Of a stretch of DNA of 64,000 nucleotides, positions 9,132 to 18,137 are shown piece by piece. Made by a program: the position numbers and the translations under genes. Position 1 is the stretch's first letter. Each line of letters starts with the position of its first letter. Source of the stretch: an uncultured Bacillaceae bacterium (GTDB taxonomy: Bacteria > Bacillota > Bacilli > Bacillales > Bacillaceae_L); NCBI GenBank assembly GCA_947497585.1, contig CANMHG010000002.1, positions 310,001-374,000 of the forward strand. The letters are read 5' to 3'. The notes under the pieces were generated by a model, which saw only the letters and a list, made by a program, of their open reading frames with translations, was not told where the DNA came from and did not search any database.

Positions 9132-10328
9132 CTATCTATTTAATACCAAGACATCTAATGCCTGCTTCAAGTCACTCCAAATATCTTCCCATGCTTCTAA
9201 GCCTACTGATAGCCGTATCATGTTATCAGTAATCCCCATCTTCTTTCGCTCTTCTTCAGGAACAACAGCATGAGTCATTGTAGCTGGGTGTTGAATTAAA
9301 GTCTCAGCATCACCTAAACTTACTGCAATTTTTATTAATTTTAATTCATTCAGTACTCTTTGTGCGTCTTCTTTTGCACCTTTTACCGTAAATGCTATTA
9401 ACCCGCCAGCCTGTTTCATTTGCTTTTTCATAATCGCATACTGTGGATTACTAGGATCACCTGGATAGAAAATCTCCTCAATTCCTTCATGCTCCTTTAG
9501 TAACTCAGCAATCTTGGCTGCATTAGAACAATGACGGTCCATTCGAACAGGTAAGGTTTTTAATCCACGAAGTAATAGCCATGCATCAAATGGTGAAATA
9601 ATGCCACCAATATCCTTTTTTGTCGTCATGGCAACATTACTAATGAATTCCTCTTTCCCAACAACTAAACCAGCAATCACATCTCCATGACCACCAATAT
9701 ACTTAGTAGCACTGTGGATTACAATGTCACAACCTAATTTAATAGGTTGTTGAAGGTAAGGGGAAGAAAAAGTATTGTCTACGACTACTGGGAGATTGTA
9801 TTTTCTTGCTACCTTCACAACTAGTTCTAAATCAATAAGTGCCATTGTTGGGTTAATAGGTGTTTCTACATAAATAACTTTTGTTTCAAAGGATATTGCA
9901 TCTTCAATTTCTTGTTCAGAATCCATATTGCTAAAGCTGTGCGTGATATTGTATTTTTCATTCATCAATTCAAGTAACCCAAAGGTGCATCCATAGACTC
10001 CTTTAGAACATAGAATATGATCACCGGTTTTGGTTAAAGCCAGTAGCACTGCTGAAACAGCAGCCATACCGGATCCAAAAGCAAGACCTGCCTCTGCACC
10101 CTCAATCAGAGCAATTCTTTCTTCGAGTGTTCTAACAGTCGGATTTCCTAATCTAGAATAGATAAACCCATCCTCCGCCCCAGCAAATCGTCTTTCTCCT
10201 TGCTCTGCTGTTTCAAAAGTAAATGTTGACGTCTGAAATAAAGGCGGCGTTAAACTTCCATTATGGTGTTTAGAATCATACCCTCCGTGGATAACAGTTG
10301 TTTCTATTTTTTTATCTTGATTAGCCAT
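9132..10328 (-). CDS. megL: Methionine gamma-lyase (PLP-dependent Cys/Met metabolism family)
   Basis: Splits methionine into methanethiol, 2-oxobutyrate and ammonia. 398 residues, full length for the trans-sulfuration family. Lys209 in SATKYIGGHGD binds PLP, Asp184 holds the pyridine nitrogen and Tyr112 stacks on the ring. Cys114 in VYGCTF matches the cysteine (Cys116 in Pseudomonas putida) that separates methionine gamma-lyase from cystathionine gamma-synthase and gamma-lyase. ATG with AGGGGGAT upstream. A perfect cre-like box lies 61-75 nt upstream. A cystathionine or homocysteine lyase is the alternative but fits Cys114 less well. Confidence 0.85.
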   Translation of the reverse strand: MANQDKKIETTVIHGGYDSKHHNGSLTPPLFQTSTFTFETAEQGERRFAGAEDGFIYSRLGNPTVRTLEERIALIEGAEAGLAFGSGMAAVSAVLLALTKTGDHILCSKGVYGCTFGLLELMNEKYNITHSFSNMDSEQEIEDAISFETKVIYVETPINPTMALIDLELVVKVARKYNLPVVVDNTFSSPYLQQPIKLGCDIVIHSATKYIGGHGDVIAGLVVGKEEFISNVAMTTKKDIGGIISPFDAWLLLRGLKTLPVRMDRHCSNAAKIAELLKEHEGIEEIFYPGDPSNPQYAIMKKQMKQAGGLIAFTVKGAKEDAQRVLNELKLIKIAVSLGDAETLIQHPATMTHAVVPEEERKKMGITDNMIRLSVGLEAWEDIWSDLKQALDVLVLNR

Positions 10329-10388
10329 CCAAATCCATCCCCCTAATTTTTAAACTCCTATTAATAGGATATGATAAAACAGCCTGTA

Positions 10389-10403
10389 TTGAAAGCGTTT
10401 TCT
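10389..10403 (+). promoter_or_regulatory. Candidate cre upstream of megL
   Basis: TTGAAAGCGTTTTCT fits WTGNAANCGNWNNCW at every position and is partly palindromic. It lies 61-75 nt before the megL start, where the -35 region of a weak promoter would be. Suggests CcpA control; not proven. Confidence 0.5.
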
Positions 10404-10469
10404 TTTTACATAAAAAAGGAATGTTGTATCTGTTTTTCTACTACTGCTATTTCCTACTTCAGTACAGAT

Positions 10470-10505
10470 AAAAAAAGCATTCAAGAGGTAGCTCCTCCTG
10501 AATGC
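10470..10505 (-). terminator. Terminator of dgcP
   Basis: GCATTCA / TGAATGC with an inner GAGG / CCTC pairing, followed on the minus strand by seven T. It lies just past the dgcP stop. Confidence 0.85.
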
Positions 10506-10519
10506 CTATAATTTGAGTT

Positions 10520-12361
10520 TTACACTATGCTTTCTTCCTGAACGACTACTTGGTTCTTCCCATTCTCTTTTGCCAAATATAAGGCCTTGTCTGCCCTTTT
10601 AAATAATTTGAATGCATTATCTTGATAACTTTGATTCCAATGTGATAATCCACAGGAAATTGTCACTTTAGGAGAGGTATGATTCTCTACTTTTTCAACA
10701 ATTCTCTTAGCTATTGCTGTACCTGCTACCAAATCAACCTTTGGTAAATAAATGGCAAGTTCTTCTCCACCCCATCTTGCACCAATATCATTATCTCGAA
10801 TATTATCCTTTAGAATTTTAGCAACCTGTATTAAGATTTCATCACCTATTTGATGACCGTGTATATCATTAATACATTTGAAATTATCCAAATCTATTAG
10901 TACAAATGTTCCAAAAGCATCGGTTGACATAGATTTTGTAATCATGCTATCAAGGTAGCTACGTGAGTATAATTTCGTTAAATGATCTGTTATAACAAGG
11001 TTTTCTAATTCTTCTCTTAACATTGAGTTTGAGAATGCTAGAGTTGAGTGATGAATTAATGATTGAAGCAGTTTAAAGGTTTCAAAAGAAAAATAGTATG
11101 GGTTCTCGTGCATAACAATGGCAACACCTTTAATAAGTCCACTTTGAGCCATTGGGACTGCCATTAAAGAACGAAATTTTAAACCTTTTAAGGTAGGTTC
11201 AGTAGATATATCCCCAATGAATAATGTATCCTTTTCGTCTTTAATTTTTTCATCTACATACTTTAGATAAGGCTCACTATGCTCACTTTCAAAAAAAGGT
11301 GTGCTTCCTGGCAGCAATTTAAACCGATCGTTTTCTAATATAATAAATCCTACCTCTTGTGACCCAAAGGACTGTAGAATTTGATCTGACATAAAGTTCA
11401 TCGTGTCTGTTAATCTTAAATTAGAATTCAATTTATGTGATGTCTCATTTATAAGTTGGAGATCCGCAACTAATCTTTTTGATTGTTGATATAGTTGAGC
11501 ATTTTCAAGCGCACTCCCCGCTGTGTTCGCCAGTAATTCAATAAACCTGACCTCACTATGTGGAAAAATAACAGTATTGGGCGCAATTACTTGTAGTACT
11601 CCATACACACCCTGCTTACCTTTTAGGGGCGCATACAGTATAGATCTCTTCTCTTTTACTAAGTCCTCAAACTGTATTTCTCCCGTTACATAGGCTTGCA
11701 TTGCCGCAGGATTATCATCGTTATCATATTGGAACTCTTTAATCGGCAACCCATTATTATTATGATTGTCATGAGAAAGCAATAAATAGTATGTGAACGA
11801 AGGATATACATTCCTTAATGTATCTATAATCTCACCTAATACTTCATCCATGTCCATTGTAGAATGAAATTTAGCTGTCACATTAAATAATTGCTCATAC
11901 CTTTTTCCTTCTTCAAATATCTTTGAAAACTCTAGTAACTTTTCAATTAATTTGAAGCCTTCATTAGCCACTTCTATTAATAACGATTTATTTATGTGTA
12001 ATTGTCTATATTTAAACTCAAATAGTCCAATTGCTTTGTTATTTCTGTATATCTTTGAAATGAACGTATAAATAGTCCCTTTATCATCAATATTTTCCTG
12101 CTCTTCCATCATTTCATTCACGATTTTTTCTGATAAAAAATAACTTACTAAATTATTGTTAATGGATATATTGCTAGAGGCCTTCGGAAAATAGTATTGC
12201 TTCCATTCGTTATAAATAAAGAGAGTCACCTCTTCTAGTTTTAGCTTTTCATTCATTAAGATCAATAAATGATCTGTTGATTGTTGCTCATCTTCTTGCA
12301 CTAAAAAATCAAAGAAATGACTTTTTAACGAAGCCAGTAGCTGAGTATCTTGGTATTCCAT
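10520..12361 (-). CDS. dgcP: Diguanylate cyclase with two GAF domains (DgcP/YtrP)
   Basis: Makes the second messenger c-di-GMP from two GTP. 613 residues: an N-terminal region, two GAF-like sensory domains (about residues 160-300 and 310-455), then a GGDEF domain. The active-site loop is GGEEL (residues 531-535), a working variant. An RxxD motif (RDND) ends five residues before it, so the product-inhibition I-site is kept. Start taken at the ATG at 12361 with AGGTGAT just upstream; an upstream TTG at 12397 has no ribosome binding site. Matches B. subtilis YtrP/DgcP by position before rpsD. Confidence 0.9.
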   Translation of the reverse strand: MEYQDTQLLASLKSHFFDFLVQEDEQQSTDHLLILMNEKLKLEEVTLFIYNEWKQYYFPKASSNISINNNLVSYFLSEKIVNEMMEEQENIDDKGTIYTFISKIYRNNKAIGLFEFKYRQLHINKSLLIEVANEGFKLIEKLLEFSKIFEEGKRYEQLFNVTAKFHSTMDMDEVLGEIIDTLRNVYPSFTYYLLLSHDNHNNNGLPIKEFQYDNDDNPAAMQAYVTGEIQFEDLVKEKRSILYAPLKGKQGVYGVLQVIAPNTVIFPHSEVRFIELLANTAGSALENAQLYQQSKRLVADLQLINETSHKLNSNLRLTDTMNFMSDQILQSFGSQEVGFIILENDRFKLLPGSTPFFESEHSEPYLKYVDEKIKDEKDTLFIGDISTEPTLKGLKFRSLMAVPMAQSGLIKGVAIVMHENPYYFSFETFKLLQSLIHHSTLAFSNSMLREELENLVITDHLTKLYSRSYLDSMITKSMSTDAFGTFVLIDLDNFKCINDIHGHQIGDEILIQVAKILKDNIRDNDIGARWGGEELAIYLPKVDLVAGTAIAKRIVEKVENHTSPKVTISCGLSHWNQSYQDNAFKLFKRADKALYLAKENGKNQVVVQEESIV

Positions 12362-12532
12362 CGTATCACCTACATTTTCCTGACAATAATTTGACAAATA
12401 TATTATAATCCTTTTTAATAAATATTTCTCTATTATAGTTTATTTTGTAATATAAATGTCTTTTTTCTATAATTTTCATTTCGTGACTCTATCATTTTGT
12501 TTCCTTTTTCATAGGAGTTAATAGAAAACCAC

Positions 12533-12561
12533 TTGACTTTTATGTTTCAAAATCATATACT
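12533..12561 (+). promoter_or_regulatory. SigA promoter of rpsD
   Basis: TTGACT (12533-12538), exactly 17 nt, TATACT (12556-12561). Transcription would begin near 12568 and give a leader of about 190 nt. Confidence 0.85.
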
Positions 12562-12565
12562 AATC

Positions 12566-12756
12566 GTTGTGTAAAATATTGCAGCCTATGTGATTGGCTT
12601 TATGTTTCATTTTATTCCTCACAACCTTTTGAGGTGTATCTTGTAACTCTCTGCTGCTAGGGCGAGGATACATGAAAATAAAATGTCCATTCTGTTAGAA
12701 GTCACGTCTGGTTTTTATTTTATACAAAATAAAAACAATTGAAGGAGGAGTCATCA
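12566..12756 (+). ncRNA. Structured rpsD leader, candidate S4 autoregulatory target
   Basis: The leader can fold with an outer helix CATTTTATT (12608-12616) to AATAAAATG (12677-12685). This encloses a hairpin CCTCA / TGAGG (12617-12621 with 12630-12634) and a second helix GTATC / GATAC (12636-12640 with 12667-12671). A separate perfect 11-bp hairpin (12711-12721 with 12726-12736, loop ATAC) ends 5 nt before the GAAGGAGG ribosome site. In B. subtilis, S4 represses its own monocistronic mRNA by binding such a leader (Grundy and Henkin). The fold here is hand-made. Confidence 0.65.
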
Positions 12757-13359
12757 ATGGCTCGTTATACAGGTCCAAGTTGGAAATTATCACGTCGTCT
12801 TGGTATTTCTTTAAGCGGAACAGGTAAAGAATTAGAAAAGCGTCCTTTCGCTCCAGGACAACATGGTCCAAATCAACGTAAAAAACTTTCTGAGTACGGT
12901 TTACAATTACAAGAGAAGCAAAAGCTTCGTCACATGTATGGAGTAAATGAGCGTCAATTCCGTAACTTATTTACAACTGCAGGTAAAATGTCTGGGATCC
13001 ACGGTGAAAACTTCATGGTTCTTCTTGAGTCACGTTTAGATAACCTTGTTTACCGTTTAGGTCTTGCTCGTACACGTCGTCAATCTCGTCAGTTAGTTAA
13101 CCATGGTCACATTTTAGTGGATGGAAGTCGTGTAGATATTCCTTCATACCGTGTAAGACCAGGTCAAACAATCTCTGTTCGTGAAAAATCACGTAACTTA
13201 GACATTATTAAAGAGGCAATCGAAGTAAATAACTTCGTACCTGATTATTTAACATTTGATGCTGATAAATTAGAAGGAACGTACTCTCGTTTACCTGAGC
13301 GTTCTGAATTGCCAGCTGAAATTAACGAAGCACTTATCGTTGAGTTCTACTCACGTTAA
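12757..13359 (+). CDS. rpsD: 30S ribosomal protein S4
   Basis: Primary rRNA-binding protein that nucleates assembly of the 30S body and is part of the mRNA entry and proofreading region. 200 residues as in B. subtilis: N-terminal S4 domain ([22 protein letters not shown]) and the RNA-binding S4 fold ([19 protein letters not shown], about residues 90-150). Start at the ATG at 12757, which has GAAGGAGGAG upstream and gives MARYTGP; an in-frame ATG 18 nt earlier would overlap that site. Stand-alone gene, not in a large ribosomal operon, as usual in Bacillus. Confidence 0.99.
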   Translation: MARYTGPSWKLSRRLGISLSGTGKELEKRPFAPGQHGPNQRKKLSEYGLQLQEKQKLRHMYGVNERQFRNLFTTAGKMSGIHGENFMVLLESRLDNLVYRLGLARTRRQSRQLVNHGHILVDGSRVDIPSYRVRPGQTISVREKSRNLDIIKEAIEVNNFVPDYLTFDADKLEGTYSRLPERSELPAEINEALIVEFYSR

Positions 13360-13364
13360 TAATG

Positions 13365-13397
13365 AAAAAGGATGGAATCTTTCCATCCTTTTTTTAT
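13365..13397 (+). terminator. Terminator of rpsD
   Basis: Stem AAAAAGGATGGAA with its complement, loop TCT, then a long T run right after the rpsD stop. Confidence 0.95.
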
Positions 13398-13422
13398 TTT
13401 CACACTAAATTTGAGTATTATT

Positions 13423-13453
13423 AAAGGAGCGTAATTTTATTTTACGCTCCTTT
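13423..13453 (-). terminator. Terminator of tyrS
   Basis: 12-bp stem AAAGGAGCGTAA / TTACGCTCCTTT between convergent rpsD and tyrS. It lies 8 nt past the tyrS stop. The T run on the minus side is short. Confidence 0.75.
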
Positions 13454-13460
13454 TGGCTCT

Positions 13461-14717
13461 TTATTTAATTAAGTAGTACTTTTTCTTACCTCTTCTTATA
13501 ACCGTAAATTGACCTTCAATACGATCTTCCTTAGTCAATACATAATCTATTTGCTGTACACGCTCACCATTTATATAAATAGCTCCATTTTGAACATCTT
13601 CACGTGCCTGACGTTTTGATGGAGAAATTTTGCTATCCACTAATAAGTCAACTAGACCTACTTCTCCTTCACCTTTTAGGTCATATGATGGAACATCTTT
13701 GAAACCTTGTTTAATCTCATCAGCAGTCAAGCTCCCAATACTTCCACTGAATAGCGCCTCAGAAATTTTAACAGCCTGAACTAACGCATCTTCTCCATGT
13801 ACAAGTTTTGTCAATTCCTCAGCAAGTGCTTTTTGAGAAGCACGCTTCTCAGGTGCATTCTTTGTTTCATTTTCTAGATGTTCAATTTCCTCTTGGCTTA
13901 GGAAAGTGAAGTATTTCAAATAACTTACTACATCCCTGTCATCCGTGTTAATCCAGAACTGATAAAACTCATAAGGAGATGTCTTTTCACGATCTAACCA
14001 GATTGTTCCTGATTCTGTTTTACCAAACTTAGTACCATCTGATTTAGTTACAAGAGGAATCGTTAATCCAAAGGCCTTTGCATTTTCCTTAGACTTTCTA
14101 ATTAACTCTAGTCCAGCTGTAATATTCCCCCACTGATCACTTCCTCCTATTTGCATTCTACAATTTTGTGTTTCATATAATTTTAAGAAATCATAAGATT
14201 GCAAGATCATATAAGTAAACTCAGTGTAAGAAATTCCCTCTTCAATTCTTGTTTTTACCGAATCTTTTGCTAGCATATAATTTAATCCAAAATTTTTACC
14301 AACATCTCTTAGAAAAGTGATTACATCTAAATTACCAATCCAGTCATAGTTATTTGCAATACTGGCTGGATTTTCTACTGCTTCAAAATCTAAAAAACGA
14401 GAAAGCTGGGCCTTAATTTTTTCACTCCAGCCTACAACCGTTTCTTGTGGGTTTAATGTTCGTTCATTCTTTTTCCCACTTGGATCTCCAATCAAACCTG
14501 TTGCTCCACCTACTAGGGCAATTGGTTGATGCCCAGCTTGTTGAAATCTTCTCAAAGTTAATAGGGCTGCTAAATTTCCAATATGAAGACTGTCTGCAGT
14601 TGGATCAAAACCGCAATAAAGTTTAATCTTCTCTTCACTTAATGTCTTCTCTAAACCCTCACTATCTGTTAGTTGATTAATTAGTCCTCTAAATTCCAAA
14701 TCCTTTAGAATATCCAT
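13461..14717 (-). CDS. tyrS: Tyrosyl-tRNA synthetase
   Basis: Charges tRNA-Tyr with tyrosine. 418 residues: class I catalytic domain with HIGN (in the HIGH position, about residue 46) and KFGKT (KMSKS position, about residue 230), then an alpha-helical linker and a C-terminal S4-like RNA-binding domain (about residues 350-418). ATG with AAGGAG upstream. A T-box leader precedes it, so expression rises when tRNA-Tyr is uncharged. Confidence 0.98.
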   Translation of the reverse strand: MDILKDLEFRGLINQLTDSEGLEKTLSEEKIKLYCGFDPTADSLHIGNLAALLTLRRFQQAGHQPIALVGGATGLIGDPSGKKNERTLNPQETVVGWSEKIKAQLSRFLDFEAVENPASIANNYDWIGNLDVITFLRDVGKNFGLNYMLAKDSVKTRIEEGISYTEFTYMILQSYDFLKLYETQNCRMQIGGSDQWGNITAGLELIRKSKENAKAFGLTIPLVTKSDGTKFGKTESGTIWLDREKTSPYEFYQFWINTDDRDVVSYLKYFTFLSQEEIEHLENETKNAPEKRASQKALAEELTKLVHGEDALVQAVKISEALFSGSIGSLTADEIKQGFKDVPSYDLKGEGEVGLVDLLVDSKISPSKRQAREDVQNGAIYINGERVQQIDYVLTKEDRIEGQFTVIRRGKKKYYLIK

Positions 14718-14750
14718 CCCTTATTCTCCTTTTCATGATTATTTCATGGT

Positions 14751-15066
14751 AAAAAACACAAAAACTCGTCTCTTCATAATGAAGGGACGAGTTAATAGTC
14801 GCGGTACCACCCAACTTAAGGACAAAAAAAGTCCTTCGCTTAGAAAATTAACGGTTAGACCGTCTTTTGCTACTGAATACTAAATTGCAACCTGGCAATT
14901 TGCATTTCACAAAAGATGCTCAAGGAGGTAATTCACACGATATCTTTGTACTGATTCCCACCAATCATCAGCTCTCTGAGATGGTTAGAACAAAATTAAA
15001 ACCATCGTTAACAGTGAGATATGTATTACTAATTCCTATCATAGCTTTACTATTTATATGTAATAG
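14751..15066 (-). promoter_or_regulatory. T-box riboswitch of tyrS
   Basis: Read on the minus strand. The T-box AAGTTGGGTGGTACCGCG is at 14817..14800, with the UGGU that pairs with the uncharged acceptor end. Behind it is the terminator stem AACTCGTC / GACGAGTT (14793..14763) and a T-rich tail (14762..14751). Upstream is Stem I with AGAGAG, the GATGATTGGTGGGAATCAG apical segment, and a TAC (Tyr) codon in the GAATTACC context at 14930..14928, the likely specifier. The specifier fits a tyrosine switch. Confidence 0.92.
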
Positions 15067-15095
15067 TTTTTATCATATCGAGAATTTATTGTCAA
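15067..15095 (-). promoter_or_regulatory. Promoter of the tyrS T-box transcript
   Basis: A perfect TTGACA on the minus strand (15095..15090) with 17 nt to a weak TAAAAA -10. It lies upstream of Stem I. The -35 is convincing, the -10 is not. Confidence 0.45.
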
Positions 15096-15143
15096 ATTAA
15101 ATCTTGGAAAATGACAAATAAATATAAATGGTGACAAGGATTG

Positions 15144-15152
15144 TGCTATAAT
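15144..15152 (+). promoter_or_regulatory. Extended -10 promoter of the penicillin-binding protein gene
   Basis: TGC plus a perfect TATAAT, 30 nt before the ATG. There is no clear -35, which extended -10 promoters can do without. Confidence 0.6.
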
Positions 15153-15182
15153 TAACTTGATTTTTAGGGGGATTGATTATAG

Positions 15183-18092
15183 ATGAACCACAATAAAGAA
15201 AAATGGGTTGTAAGATTAGTATCCATTAAATATTTCCTATTCCACAGAAGAGCAAAAAAGACTGCAAATATAACATATAGCGTAGTCTGGAACTTATTTT
15301 TATTATCTTTGATATTCGGACTAATTGGCATATCATTTGCCGGTGGCGCTGGTGCTGGCTATTTCGCATCTCTAGTAAAAGATGAACCAATACGCCCATT
15401 TGAAGATATGAAGAAGCATGTTTACAATTATGAAGAAACAACGGAAGTATATTTTGATAACAACGTGTATTTAGGGAAACTCAGATCGGATCTAGATAGA
15501 GTAGAAATTACTTTAGACGAAGTTTCTGATCACTTAAAAAATGCAATTATTGCAACTGAAGACGAATATTTTTATGAGCATAACGGTGTAGTACCTAAAG
15601 CAATTTTACGTGCAATTTTTCAAGAAGTAACAAACTCCTCCGTTCAAACTGGTGGAAGTACATTAACTCAACAATTAATTAAAAACCAAATACTTACAAG
15701 CGAAGTTTCATTTGACCGTAAAGCAAAAGAAATTCTTCTTGCCATGAGACTTGAAAAATTCTTTGAAAAAGATGAAATTCTTGAAGCTTATCTTAATATG
15801 GCTACATTTGGGCGTAATTCATCTGGTAGAAACATTGCTGGTGTGCAAACAGCTGCAAAAGGAATTTTCGGGGTGGATGCTAAGGATTTAAATCTTGCAC
15901 AATCTGCTTTTATCGCAGGTTTACCACAAAGTCCCTTCCGATATACACCTTTTACAAATAAAGCAGAAGTAAAAACAGATTTAGAGCCTGGTTTAAACAG
16001 AATGCAAACTGTTCTTAAACGAATGCTGGATGGTAAATATATTACACAAGAACAATATGATGAGGCAGTTAAATATGATTTACGTGCTAATTTAACACCT
16101 TATAAAGCCTCTCCTACTGACCAATATCCATGGTTAACTAGTGAAATAGAGCTACGAGCTTCTGACATTCTATTAAAAAAGCTTGCGAAAGAAGATGGAT
16201 ACGAAGAAGCAGACCTGACTGCAGATGAGAATCTACAAAAGTACTATAAAAATTTGGCAAATCAAAATTTACGTCAAAATGGTTATCGAATTTATACTAC
16301 TATTGATAAGCAGATTTATGACAAGATGCAAGAGGTTGCAAAGAATTATGAATACTACGGACCTGATAAGCCTCAAATTAAGAAAAACCCCGATACTGGG
16401 GTAAATGAGGAAGTAATGGAACCAGTAGAAACAGGTGCTGTGTTAATCGAAAATAGCACTGGAAAGATCATTAGCTTCGTTGGTGGAAGAGATCATACAA
16501 GAGAACAAACAAATCATGCTACCTTTGCATTACGTCCAAATGGTTCCACCATGAAACCATTATTAGTATACGCTCCTGCTATTGAGCTTGGCGAATTGCA
16601 ACCAGGGTCAGTTATTGCAGATGTACCTCTAAAGCTGCCTAAGTATGAACCTAAAAACTATGGCGGGACTTTTGACGGACTAATGTCAGCAAGACATGCA
16701 TTAAAAATGTCCAGGAATATACCTGCTGTTAAAACATATGCAAATATATATAAACACCGTCCTATCTCTTATCTAGAACAAATGGGATTTAGCTCTCTTG
16801 TAAAATTAGACAGTGAAATCCTCTCTCTTTCTCTTGGTGGGATGACAAAAGGTGTAACTGTTGAAGAAAATGTAAATGCATATGCAACTTTTGCAAACTC
16901 AGGACAATTTATAGATGCCTATATGATTGATAGAATTGAGACAAATGAAGGAGAGGTAATCTACCAGCATGAATCAAAGGCTGTAGATGTATTCTCACCT
17001 CAGACTGCATATCTTACAATTGATATAATGCGTGATGTAATCAGAAGTGGAACAGCAACGTCCATCAACAGATATTTGGGCTTTAATGCAGATTGGGCAG
17101 GTAAAACAGGAACGGGCCAAGATTATCGAGATGCATGGTTTGTCGCGACAAATCCAAATGTTACATTTGGAACATGGATTGGCTATGATACACCAAAATC
17201 GATGTATGGCCACTATAAAGGACTATCGTACTCACAACGAAATCTATTACTATGGTCAAAGCTTATGAACGTTGCGTATGAAGTTAACCCAGACCTTGTA
17301 GCACCAAAAGAGCCATTTAAAATGCCAGGTGGCCTTGTTAAAAGGCAATATTGTGCATTATCAGGGCTTCTTCCATCGGATATTTGTAAAGAAGCTGGAC
17401 TTGTTGCAGAGGATATTTTCAATGCAAAATATGCACCTACAGAAGTGGATGATAATCTAGAAAGAGGCAAATACATCATTGTTGATGAAAAAGCTTACAG
17501 AGTACCACAAACTGCTCCAGAAGAGTTTGTACAACAAGGTATTATGGTTAAGAAAGAATTCCTAGACAAGAATGACCTTAAGGATTTAACAGCTCTTAAG
17601 GACATACTTCCGAAAAATGATCAGTGGAGCAATATTGTAGTCACTGAAACAGAACCATTACAGGATAATGGAGTCGCTCCTACTAAGATTACAAAAGTTG
17701 AACTAAAGGGTAATATTCTATCATGGTCAAAGCATGAACACACTGATGTGATTGGCTATAGAATTTACCGTGCAGGTAACTTTTCAAAAGAGTTTGTGCA
17801 TATCGCTAGTATCCCTGCACAAACTGAACTAAAATATACGATTCCTAACCAAGATCCTGCTGCATACTATATTGTTGCAGTTGATATTAGCGGTAATGTC
17901 TCTCCTATTTCTGAAACTAAGGCATTTGGAACCTATATGGATCAGCCAGAGGAAATTCCTTCTGATGAAGAAGACACACCAGGTGATGGTGAAAATGGAG
18001 ATGATGACGGAGAGCCTGGAGATGATGAAATAATTCCCGGCTTACCAGGAGTTGGAACAACTCGTAAAAGCTTAACAGTACCATATATATAA
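15183..18092 (+). CDS. Class A penicillin-binding protein (PBP1A family, transglycosylase/transpeptidase)
   Basis: Builds peptidoglycan at the outer face of the membrane: polymerises lipid II and cross-links stem peptides. 969 residues. One transmembrane helix (about 32-60); GT51 transglycosylase (about 95-270) with catalytic Glu126 in EDEYFYEHNG and GGSTLTQQL; transpeptidase (about 410-690) with Ser455 in STMK, SRN at 510 and KTGT at 641. A fibronectin type III-like module (about 835-915) and an Asp/Glu/Gly-rich tail follow. AGGGGG precedes the ATG. Not at this locus in B. subtilis as I recall it. No narrower name is safe. Confidence 0.93.
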   Translation: MNHNKEKWVVRLVSIKYFLFHRRAKKTANITYSVVWNLFLLSLIFGLIGISFAGGAGAGYFASLVKDEPIRPFEDMKKHVYNYEETTEVYFDNNVYLGKLRSDLDRVEITLDEVSDHLKNAIIATEDEYFYEHNGVVPKAILRAIFQEVTNSSVQTGGSTLTQQLIKNQILTSEVSFDRKAKEILLAMRLEKFFEKDEILEAYLNMATFGRNSSGRNIAGVQTAAKGIFGVDAKDLNLAQSAFIAGLPQSPFRYTPFTNKAEVKTDLEPGLNRMQTVLKRMLDGKYITQEQYDEAVKYDLRANLTPYKASPTDQYPWLTSEIELRASDILLKKLAKEDGYEEADLTADENLQKYYKNLANQNLRQNGYRIYTTIDKQIYDKMQEVAKNYEYYGPDKPQIKKNPDTGVNEEVMEPVETGAVLIENSTGKIISFVGGRDHTREQTNHATFALRPNGSTMKPLLVYAPAIELGELQPGSVIADVPLKLPKYEPKNYGGTFDGLMSARHALKMSRNIPAVKTYANIYKHRPISYLEQMGFSSLVKLDSEILSLSLGGMTKGVTVEENVNAYATFANSGQFIDAYMIDRIETNEGEVIYQHESKAVDVFSPQTAYLTIDIMRDVIRSGTATSINRYLGFNADWAGKTGTGQDYRDAWFVATNPNVTFGTWIGYDTPKSMYGHYKGLSYSQRNLLLWSKLMNVAYEVNPDLVAPKEPFKMPGGLVKRQYCALSGLLPSDICKEAGLVAEDIFNAKYAPTEVDDNLERGKYIIVDEKAYRVPQTAPEEFVQQGIMVKKEFLDKNDLKDLTALKDILPKNDQWSNIVVTETEPLQDNGVAPTKITKVELKGNILSWSKHEHTDVIGYRIYRAGNFSKEFVHIASIPAQTELKYTIPNQDPAAYYIVAVDISGNVSPISETKAFGTYMDQPEEIPSDEEDTPGDGENGDDDGEPGDDEIIPGLPGVGTTRKSLTVPYI

Positions 18093-18096
18093 TAAA

Positions 18097-18129
18097 AAAA
18101 GCACTGCATGAATGACATGCAGTGCTTTT
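18097..18129. terminator. Bidirectional terminator between the PBP gene and acsA
   Basis: Perfect 14-bp stem (AAAAGCACTGCATG and complement) with a 5-nt loop, flanked by A and T runs. It serves both convergent genes. Confidence 0.93.
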
Positions 18130-18137
18130 CTATTTGA

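Noticed and set aside
14867-15100. 77-codon plus-strand frame between tyrS and the PBP gene
   Set aside because: It lies within the tyrS T-box leader on the other strand, has no ribosome site, and its composition follows the RNA structure.
15183-18092. PBP gene as a recent horizontal acquisition
   Set aside because: It has an extended -10, normal ribosome site, shared terminator with acsA and codon use that looks like its neighbours; nothing points to recent transfer.
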